Part shown: one piece after another, positions 8,042 to 15,600 of the stretch
Layout of the letters: every line of letters starts with the position of its first letter
How positions within the stretch are numbered: position 1 is the stretch's first letter
Source of the DNA: a virus
IMG/VR virus record: IMGVR_UViG_3300045738_001853
Coordinates: 1-27,181 of that record
Reading direction: 5' to 3' (one strand)
Length of the DNA stretch: 27,181 nucleotides
Made by a program: the position numbers and the translations under genes
The notes under the pieces: generated by a model
Told to the model about the DNA's origin: nothing
Seen by the model: only the letters and a program-made list of their open reading frames with translations
Databases searched by the model: none

Positions 8042-8530
8042 ATGAGATACCAATCTAATACAGGTAAATTTATATCTAAAACTGGGGTCATCATCAATCC
8101 TATTTTTAAATTTAAGAAGACTCACCCCGATGCACAATTGCCTACATGCTCAAGAGATTGCATTAATACAGGAGATACTGGATATGATTTAGTAGCAGTC
8201 GAAGACGTACAAATATCTCGCTATGGCATAGTGCCTGTTGGATTAACATTAGCATACGTACAGCCTGGTTTTTGGTTTAGAATTGAGCCTAGAAGTGGTC
8301 TAGGGTTTAAGCATCATATACAGCCGCATTTAGGCGTAATTGATAATGAATATCGAGGTGATTTAGGGGTTAAACTATATAACTTCGGTCATGAACCGTA
8401 TTTTGTCAAGAAGGGTGATCGTGTTGCTCAAATGATCGCGTACCCGTTACTAAAGCCACAGATGGAGTGGGCGGATGAAGTTGAAGACACCTCGCGTGGA
8501 TCATCTGGCTTCGGGAGCTCTGGTGAATAA
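8042..8530 (+). CDS. dut: dUTPase (dUTP diphosphatase)
   Basis: 162 residues, normal for the trimeric dUTPase family. All five family motifs are visible: motif 1 TGDTGYDLVA (43-52), motif 2 PRSGLG (83-88), motif 3 GVIDNEYRGD with the base-stacking Tyr (98-107), motif 4 GDRVAQMI (125-132) and the Gly-rich, P-loop-like motif 5 RGSSGFGSSG (152-161). It hydrolyses dUTP to dUMP and pyrophosphate, keeping uracil out of phage DNA and supplying dUMP for dTTP synthesis. It opens a short nucleotide/replication island inside structural genes and is followed after 39 bases by a tiny basic gene and gp44. Confidence 0.95.
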   Translation: MRYQSNTGKFISKTGVIINPIFKFKKTHPDAQLPTCSRDCINTGDTGYDLVAVEDVQISRYGIVPVGLTLAYVQPGFWFRIEPRSGLGFKHHIQPHLGVIDNEYRGDLGVKLYNFGHEPYFVKKGDRVAQMIAYPLLKPQMEWADEVEDTSRGSSGFGSSGE

Positions 8531-8533
8531 AGC

Positions 8534-8562
8534 TTGACTTCCTCTTCATATTATAGGATAAT
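8534..8562 (+). promoter_or_regulatory. Strong sigma70-like promoter before the small basic gene and gp44
   Basis: TTGACT (8534-8539), a 17-base spacer, then GATAAT (8557-8562); each box has five of six consensus bases. This is the best early-type promoter in the window. The expected start is around 8569-8570, at the ATG of the 34-residue gene. It would drive the basic peptide and clamp loader independently of late transcription. Confidence 0.6.
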
Positions 8563-8569
8563 ATTACAA

Positions 8570-8674
8570 ATGAAACGAACAAAACAACGTGTAAGTGTAA
8601 AACAACGTGGACGTACCACAATTCGAAAAACTGTAACTGTTACCAAGACAGTAAAGCCTCGTAAGAGAAAGTAA
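8570..8674 (+). CDS. 34-residue highly basic peptide
   Basis: The reading frame from ATG at 8570 to TAA at 8672-8674 encodes 34 residues starting MKRTKQRVSVKQRGRTT and ending KPRKRK. About 16 residues are Lys or Arg, none are acidic, and the middle has alternating Thr/Val (TVTVTKTV). The stop overlaps the start of gp44 (TAATG), which suggests coupled translation and supports the gene being real. AGGA at 8555-8558 lies 11 bases upstream of the ATG, although it would be mostly outside an mRNA started from the adjacent promoter. The composition suggests nucleic acid or ribosome/RNA polymerase binding. No family is recognised. Confidence 0.6.
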   Translation: MKRTKQRVSVKQRGRTTIRKTVTVTKTVKPRKRK

Positions 8675-9612
8675 TGGCGTTATTTGATAATCTTTGGGTT
8701 GAAAAATACCGACCGGGGAGATTGGAGGATATCGTCTTAACAGAAGAGAATAGACGAATCTTTAATGATATTCTCGAAGTTAAAGAAATACCTAATCTTC
8801 TATTTATTGGCCGGCCTGGTATCGGTAAAACTAGCTTAGCAAAAATTATTGTTAAGGATAGCTTACAATGCCAATATCTATATATCAATGCAAGTGATGA
8901 GAATGGTATTGAAACAATTAGATCCAAGGTAACAAATTTTTCAAAAACTAAAAGCATAGATGGTAAAATTAAAGTTATTATACTAGATGAGGTAGACGGC
9001 TTAACTCAAGATGCGCAACGGGCATTGCGTAACACTATGGAAGAGTATAGTGGGTTTACTAGGTTTATACTAACAGCTAATTACGGTCATAAAGTTATAC
9101 CAGCTATTCAAAGTAGATGCCAGAGCTTTGACCTAAGTCCTCCTTTAGACTTGTGTAGAGAGAGAATACAACACATTCTCCACTGTGAGAAGATTACATG
9201 TGATGACCATCAAAAAGAATTGCTACAAAAACTAATTCGCGGAAATTATCCTGATCTAAGGCGAATTATTAATGAGCTGCAGAAATTCTGTAATGCAACA
9301 CAGCAGCTAAAAATTACGAGTATCGATACAGAAAAATTTGCAGATCAGATTTTTGATTTAGTTCGAAAGGGTGCTGTGCTAAAGTTACGAAAAACAGTAA
9401 TAGAAAGTGAAGAAAAATTCGGGAGTGATTATCCCAAGCTATTAAAAGATATGTTCGACTGTATAGAGCAGTCCGATATAAGTGACATCAAAAAGAAAGA
9501 GAGCTTATTAATTGTAGCGGATCACTTATATAAATCTGCATTTGTAGCAGATCAGGAAATTAACTTTTTTAGCTGTGTAATAGCTCTTTCAAAAATTACG
9601 GCATGTAATTAG
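8674..9612 (+). CDS. 44: Sliding clamp loader ATPase subunit (gp44-like)
   Basis: 312 residues (T4 gp44 has 319). AAA+ clamp loader with WVEKYRP at 8-14, Walker A GRPGIGKT at 46-53, Walker B VIILDEVD at 101-108, sensor 1 LTANY at 133-137 and the SRC arginine-finger motif at 147-149. It loads the gp45 sliding clamp onto primed DNA with gp62. Its start overlaps the stop of the basic peptide gene. Neither gp62 nor gp45 is adjacent here, unlike T4, where 45-44-62 are consecutive. Its last 17 bases overlap the convergent minus-strand gene. Confidence 0.92.
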   Translation: MALFDNLWVEKYRPGRLEDIVLTEENRRIFNDILEVKEIPNLLFIGRPGIGKTSLAKIIVKDSLQCQYLYINASDENGIETIRSKVTNFSKTKSIDGKIKVIILDEVDGLTQDAQRALRNTMEEYSGFTRFILTANYGHKVIPAIQSRCQSFDLSPPLDLCRERIQHILHCEKITCDDHQKELLQKLIRGNYPDLRRIINELQKFCNATQQLKITSIDTEKFADQIFDLVRKGAVLKLRKTVIESEEKFGSDYPKLLKDMFDCIEQSDISDIKKKESLLIVADHLYKSAFVADQEINFFSCVIALSKITACN

Positions 9613-10162
9613 CTGTATAAGATTTCGCAGCAGTTGCTCCCGGGAGCACAACATTTTCATCAGGCAATATCTTGTCTGGGTGATCAACACGTGTTTGTTT
9701 TACAGAGCCCATCGGGTCACCACCATCAACAATATCATCTGCCAAAGGCTCTATATGAGAGGTTGAATCACGTCTCTGATCATCTGGTACAGGGGCTGTA
9801 ATATTATTACCTTCTAGCTCTATGCGTCTTACAAGATGTACCGGCACAGTAAAGAAGTTTGTATATCGACCGGGAGAAAGTTCCTCTACTAATTCAACGT
9901 ATTGATAATCCGGGCTTTCTTGATTCCCTAAACCATTGTTTCCGTCACCGTAAAGGCCTCTGATGCCCGCTACTCTTAAGTGGTGGCCAGCTTCAGCAAT
10001 TTCTCTAACTCTGTCTACTTGACCGCCAGATTGTCGTTTTACCCAGTCGTCACTACCCCAATTATCAACCAGCTCGACTAAATCTCCAACAAGAAATTCA
10101 GTTCTTTGATGGCGATGCAATGCATTTTCTACAATAAGATCAAATTTACTCTGTATGCTCAT
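9596..10162 (-). CDS. Unrecognised acidic protein
   Basis: 188 residues. The N-terminal part has TEFLVGDLVELVDNWGSDDWVK and later VPVHLVRRIEL, which reads like a small beta-barrel (SH3/KOW-like 'F-x-x-G-D-x-V') with an inserted Gly/Asn-rich loop (LYGDGNNGLGNQ). The C-terminal 60 residues are polar and probably disordered. No family is recognised. It lies alone on the minus strand between gp44 and gp25, converging with gp44 and diverging from gp25. A late-type box lies 9 bases before its ATG, so it is probably a late gene and perhaps a minor virion protein. Confidence 0.75.
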   Translation of the reverse strand: MSIQSKFDLIVENALHRHQRTEFLVGDLVELVDNWGSDDWVKRQSGGQVDRVREIAEAGHHLRVAGIRGLYGDGNNGLGNQESPDYQYVELVEELSPGRYTNFFTVPVHLVRRIELEGNNITAPVPDDQRRDSTSHIEPLADDIVDGGDPMGSVKQTRVDHPDKILPDENVVLPGATAAKSYTANYMP

Positions 10163-10171
10163 GTCTATATA

Positions 10172-10179
10172 TATTTATT
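10172..10179 (-). promoter_or_regulatory. Late-promoter box AATAAATA, minus strand
   Basis: Minus-strand AATAAATA 9 bases before the ATG at 10162. A second minus-strand copy, GATAAATA, lies at 10194-10201. No Shine-Dalgarno sequence is seen. Confidence 0.5.
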
Positions 10180-10225
10180 TAACAGCGTGTGGTTATTTAT
10201 CGCTAATATGAAATTGGCGATCGAC

Positions 10226-10233
10226 CATAAATA
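10226..10233 (+). promoter_or_regulatory. Late-promoter box CATAAATA before gp25
   Basis: CATAAATA, a near-exact match to the T4 late -10 element, 8 bases before the gp25 ATG. It forms a divergent pair with the minus-strand box at 10172-10179. Confidence 0.6.
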
Positions 10234-10241
10234 CTTAATAG

Positions 10242-10823
10242 ATGGCATCAATTAATCTAAAGACAATAAAGCCGGATGAAGATTTGTTCACTTTAGCTGA
10301 AGATCGCACCAAATCTCAGAAAGATGGGTGGAAATGGGTAGATCTTAAATTAGATCTATCGCTAGGTGATATTCTAACAAACGTACCTACAGATCAAAAA
10401 ACACAAGCAATTGACGCCCAAGTCATTATGGATGAGGATGCAGTCCGGCAAGCTGTTAAAAATATCTTTAACACTATGCAAGGAGAAAAATTATTAAATC
10501 CGCTTATAGGATTAGATTTAAGACAATATTTATTTGATCCTATTTCTGAGACAACAGCAACGAGAATAGCAAATACGATAGTGGACGGTTTAGTCGATCA
10601 AGAGCCAAGAATATCTGTTAAAAACATTAAAATAGAAGGGGTTATTAGTGAAGAGTCATATTACATAAGCTTTGTAATCACATTCCCAGATCTTCCAGAT
10701 ACAGAAGTAACAGTAGACGGTAAGTTAACCTCATCTGGGTTTGCCTTAACATCAGAAAATAAGAGTTTTGAGTTATCATCAAAACGAGTAGCCAGAGACA
10801 GATATTGGAACTTTGATAAATAA
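10242..10823 (+). CDS. 25: gp25-like baseplate wedge subunit
   Basis: 193 residues (T4 gp25 has 132). The family core is clear: DEDAVRQAVKNIFNTMQGEKLLNPLIGLDLRQYLFDPIS, matching the GPW/gp25 pattern 'EAVRQAIxNIL-T-GER-NPxFGxxLRxxLFEP', followed by RIANTIVDGLVDQEPRISVKNI. The EPRI motif is a conserved structural element of gp25-type wedge proteins. gp25 joins gp6 in the inner baseplate ring and the sheath-initiating wedge core. The N-terminal 60 and C-terminal 40 residues are extensions. gp6 follows. Confidence 0.9.
   Translation: MASINLKTIKPDEDLFTLAEDRTKSQKDGWKWVDLKLDLSLGDILTNVPTDQKTQAIDAQVIMDEDAVRQAVKNIFNTMQGEKLLNPLIGLDLRQYLFDPISETTATRIANTIVDGLVDQEPRISVKNIKIEGVISEESYYISFVITFPDLPDTEVTVDGKLTSSGFALTSENKSFELSSKRVARDRYWNFDK
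10815..10822 (+). promoter_or_regulatory. Late-promoter box GATAAATA with normal leader before gp6
   Basis: GATAAATA overlapping the gp25 stop, 32 bases before the gp6 ATG, with a Shine-Dalgarno sequence AAAAGGA at 10845-10851. This is the ordinary T4 late layout and contrasts with the short-gap copies elsewhere in the window. Confidence 0.5.
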
Positions 10824-10854
10824 AAATTTATGAATAAAATAGGTAAAAGGATTT

Positions 10855-12678
10855 ATGGCAGATAATAATTTAACTGATTTTAAGCTACCAACTACGGGAT
10901 ACGCAACGTTTGATGCGACAAGCTTAAAGCGCTTGATTATTCAGAGGTTAAATGAGAATAAGGTTTTTACCGATCAAAATTTTGAAGGTAGTAATCTCTC
11001 GTCTATTATCGATATAATTGCATATAGTTATCACGTCTTATTATTCTACTTAAATCAAACTTCAACTGAATCTTTATTTTCAGAAGCACAGCTATATGAA
11101 AATATAAACCGGATTGTTAAATCGATTGATTATCATCCGGTTGGATTCCAGACTAGTAACTTAACTATGCAAATGGTTGGTTCGTCGAATTTACCAAAAG
11201 ACACATATGTTATTCCTAGGTATTCATTTATAAAAGCCGGATCAGTTTCATATAACACAAAAGAAGATATTGTGTTTACCAAAACTTCTGATGGTATAGA
11301 AATTATATCAGATGTCGGCAATCACCATCTCTTATATGAAGGTTCATGGAAAGAATATCCTCGATACACAGCAATTGGAGAAGAGTTTGAAAATCTTACA
11401 TTGCTGCCTGGCGAAACTACGATGATTGATCATTTTAATATTGACATATACATAAAAAATATATATTCAGGTAAGTGGAGACAATGGAAGCGGACCGACT
11501 CGTTATTCTTAAATGATGGTGATTCAGAAGTTTTTGAAGTCAGATTAAATGAGAATAAACACTATGAATTAAAATTCGGTAATAACATTACCGGGAAGAA
11601 ACTAGACACAGGTGATATAGCAGCCATTTTTTATCTCCAAACAACTGGTGTCGCTGGTCAGGTAGGTGTTGCAACTATTGATAATCAAACAATGTCTTTT
11701 TATAATAATGTTAATTTCTTAGATGTTTTTAATGAAGTAAAAGATCAATATTCAATTTACTTAACAGAAACACAAGCCAAGAATTTAGCATGGACAAATA
11801 TAAATGCATCTACAGATTTTTATATCGGAGAGACTGTAACAGATATTAAGAACCGTGCACCTAAGACATTTACTTCGCAGTATAGATTAATTAACGCAGA
11901 AGACTATGAAACATATTTAAAGAATAAATTCTCTAATATTCTACGTGATGTGAAGGTTGTTAACAATAAGGAATATATTGAAAAACATATTGCATATATG
12001 TTTACGGATTTAGAATTGAGTAAGCCTAATGCAGATGCTAATACTCTTTACAATCAATTGTTATTTGGTAATAGCTGTGATTTTAACAATATATACATAT
12101 ATGGTGTTCCGCGGATGGAAAAAAGCAATAGCTACGTGGTGCGAAATAATTATCTAACTGCTGCTCAAAAATCTGTTATAATTGATTCTTTAAGAAATAA
12201 TAAGGTGTTAACAGCAGAACCAGTTATAGCTGACCCGGTATATATAGCAGTTGATATTGGAGCGGCACGCTCGGGTGAAGTAACGTCTGTCGGTATGTCT
12301 GATAAATCTCAATTACAGATTATAAGACATAAAGATTCACGCGTCAGTAAAGACAATATTAGAAAGCAAGCTGCAGAATTAATTAAAAAATACTTCAAGA
12401 CATCTGAATTGGGAATGACTTTGAATTTTGCAAATGTTATTAATAATGTTACTAGCATAAATGGCGTGAAGTCTGTATATACAGTCCGGACAGATATTGA
12501 AAATGTGAGAATTGAAGGTATAAATTTTATTCTTTTTAATCCAGTTTATCCAGATGTTGATATTGAATCAAGCTCCTCAATAGTATCACTGCCCTTTTTT
12601 AAGTATCCATACTTAAATGATGCAGATAATTTCATAAACAAAATTGTTGTGCTTGATGAAGATTCAGCTGTCTACTAA
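10855..12678 (+). CDS. 6: gp6-like baseplate wedge protein (baseplate J family)
   Basis: 607 residues (T4 gp6 has 660). The N-terminus FDATSLKRLIIQRLNENKVFTDQNFEGSNLSSIIDIIAYSYHVLLFYLN and ESLFSEAQLYENINRIVKSIDYHPVG is characteristic of T4 gp6. It is followed by a middle domain with FGNNITGKKLDTGDIAAIFYL, typical of baseplate J-like proteins, and a C-terminal region with NFANVINNVTSINGVKSVYTV. gp6 forms the iris ring that holds wedges together. A Shine-Dalgarno sequence (AAAAGGA) precedes the ATG, and the next gene starts two bases after the stop. Confidence 0.9.
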   Translation: MADNNLTDFKLPTTGYATFDATSLKRLIIQRLNENKVFTDQNFEGSNLSSIIDIIAYSYHVLLFYLNQTSTESLFSEAQLYENINRIVKSIDYHPVGFQTSNLTMQMVGSSNLPKDTYVIPRYSFIKAGSVSYNTKEDIVFTKTSDGIEIISDVGNHHLLYEGSWKEYPRYTAIGEEFENLTLLPGETTMIDHFNIDIYIKNIYSGKWRQWKRTDSLFLNDGDSEVFEVRLNENKHYELKFGNNITGKKLDTGDIAAIFYLQTTGVAGQVGVATIDNQTMSFYNNVNFLDVFNEVKDQYSIYLTETQAKNLAWTNINASTDFYIGETVTDIKNRAPKTFTSQYRLINAEDYETYLKNKFSNILRDVKVVNNKEYIEKHIAYMFTDLELSKPNADANTLYNQLLFGNSCDFNNIYIYGVPRMEKSNSYVVRNNYLTAAQKSVIIDSLRNNKVLTAEPVIADPVYIAVDIGAARSGEVTSVGMSDKSQLQIIRHKDSRVSKDNIRKQAAELIKKYFKTSELGMTLNFANVINNVTSINGVKSVYTVRTDIENVRIEGINFILFNPVYPDVDIESSSSIVSLPFFKYPYLNDADNFINKIVVLDEDSAVY

Positions 12679-12680
12679 TA

Positions 12681-15600
12681 ATGGCTACGACAACTCATGT
12701 AAAGAAAGAGATTCATGCCTTCCCCACAACCTTGTCGGGATATACTGGCATATCGCTACCTGACCCGTCTAATGTTCTCACTAATTTTAAATTTACAATT
12801 CAAAAAGAGTGGATTGTTTCTAAAGTATTTCAAACATTATGGCAAGAAGGATTTGAGACGGGACCGGTTCCATGGAGAAATCTATCTTGCTTTCATCACT
12901 CACATGTAAACAAATGCATATATGAGCCAGATTACTGGGCATGTGCTGAGCGACCAACTTATATATCTGTACGCTGTGGTGTGTGGGACGAGGCTTGGGG
13001 CGAATTACATCCAAATGGTGGTTATGCAAATTGGTTGTTTTACCCAAATTATTATCCAGATAAAGACGACCTTTTAGCAGGCTATGAAATAGAGATACAA
13101 GGTTACAGTAGTAGATATTCTCTCAAAATAAAGACGTATGATAAGCCTATTACTCCTGCAGCGATTGGCGATGAGTGGGGAGAGGTAGGTGGGTATGGTG
13201 GTGCTTCTATTTATCTTAGAGATCTTTTTATACCTCAAAGACAGCAGATTGGAAAGCACTATAGATTCTCTTTCTATACAAAAGCAGAAGCCAATCCCGG
13301 GTTAGTATATATGAGCTGCACTCAGGGGTTTGGTAAGAAAAGTAATAATATGTCTTATAAATTTACCCCTACAACAGAGTGGGTAAAACATGAGCATATT
13401 TTTGAAATGGATGAGGTCATGGACTGGCTGATAGTATATTCAGACACACCATATCAACAATTTCTTATTGACAATATTCTACTAGAAGAGGTTGAAGTAA
13501 CCTTAGCTCACCCTTCGCGGCATATCTTATGGGATTTTGGTGATGGTACATTCGGTTCAGGTCTAACAGCAACTCATGTATATACCTGGCCAGGTATATA
13601 TCCAATTAAAACAATTTTTTATGATCAGTATGGACGACCGCAAGAAAATACAGTAGTACCTACTGTCACTGTGTATAATGCTATGGATGATCAACTACGG
13701 TTAGATTACTCTATTCCAGATTTCACCACAGAAATTCCGGCAGGTGAACAGGGGTTTGATGCTTCTATCCCTCAATTCAGAACGTTAAGATACAGCACGT
13801 GGCAATCTTGGCCTAACTTATCTGGTAGTAATTATAGTTTATTTTTACATGCTTCAGGATCACTTTCTAATAGATTAAATGTTGGGAGATATTATGATGA
13901 AAAATGGTCTCATTTAGATCAAACATGGGCGTTTTATACTAGTGCAGTCGCCGCGGATGGTACTACAGATTGGATACCAGTATCTTCTGTTGATACAACT
14001 TCCACTCTATTATATAAAAGATGGCGATATGCAGATGAGACAAATCCAGATCCAGACAATTTAGTATTAAGAGACTGTGAGCGTACAGATATCGGAGCTT
14101 GTTTTGTTGGTACATCTGGGTATGCTGATTTTAAATATATTGATGATTTACCAAAACACAACTTCCCGGACTCCACTGACCCATCAGTTGAGTCTGATGA
14201 AGAACCTGTTGTTTTAATAGCATCATTAGATATGGAGCATTTTCCATCAGATCGAGAACCGTTTGTTAAGAAAGGTAGAGACTATAATTTAACAACAATG
14301 GGAGTGTCAGAGCCTCCAAAACTGACAATTCCTATTAAAACAGTACCGACCCCAGGGTGGGGTCTCTCAATTACGTCAACCGGTCAGCCGAATATGCCAA
14401 TTGAGAAAATTAAATGGCAAGATACTGCAATACCTTTCTTTGTTAATACGCTCAATCAAAATGGTTATATTGTTGAAACATACCCACCGTTATCCGGATG
14501 TATCGGCTGTAGTACGTATGCACCCGGTATTATAAATGTTACTCTAGACAAATCTCCGGACCCAAATGCTGTTGGAGCAAATTGGTATTATGATACATAT
14601 ACTAATTTGCCTAGGCATATAAATAGCCGGTTGCATGGTTTTTTTGTGCCGTGGGGTACATCATATAATGATGACTTTACAGGAGCGACTCTATCCGCGA
14701 CTACGTATATCATACATCCGTTAAGTTCATTAAGTGCAGTACATACAATGCCCAACCCTCACCGGTGCTACTATGTCTGGAATACACCTACTGAATCATC
14801 TGTAATAAAATTAATACACCACCCGTCTAATTTTGCGACAATGAGCATGCAGGGAGGGGCTGTTGAGTATAAGATGTCAGAAGCTTTATCCGGTGCACCG
14901 GGAATGCATTCCCTACCGGGAGAAGTGTTAGGTACTGTTACTGTTATTGACCAGTTTAATCAACAAAACCCTCAAACAACAACCTGGTTAGCTGATACCC
15001 GATTAAATCGCTTAACTAAACTTGATTCAAACGGAAATGTCGTACAGACAATCTCTGCTGATCAAGAAGTAAAACATACATGGTGTGATCCGTCGCCCGC
15101 GTCTATAGACATATCGCCCGAGCCCGAGCCATGGCAAGTAGGGCCGGGAAGGCAATTTGAGTCTCTGCCCGGTTGTACAGTTGGCTTATTAGGAATTGCG
15201 GTAGATAGGAAAAAAGATGTGTGGGTAACTGCACATGATGCCGGATATATAGCAAAATTTAATAGTGTTTCAGGCACATTAATGACAAGTATTAGTACCG
15301 CTGAATTAGAAATTGTTACTGGTACGACAAATCCTACAACTTCAACCGGATTTGTTTCAGCTGATGTTTTAGGGGGATTAAAGCCAACTGCTATTGATAC
15401 AGATGTTGATAGTAATATTTGGGTATCATTTACTAACCCAACGAGTTGCTTTGTCCAGAAATTTAATGGTACTGACGGTCAGCCAATTTCTGATTTCAAA
15501 TATGAATTTGCAAATGGTGAATTGCCTGTTGGGTTAGTTGTAGATTCTCACAATGATTTGTTTGTAATAACTAATTTTTGGAATGAAGAGACCCCTATTC

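Noticed and set aside
10199-10221. ATCGC/GCGAT inverted repeat between the divergent genes
   Set aside because: Only five base pairs with a 13-base loop; not distinguishable from chance.
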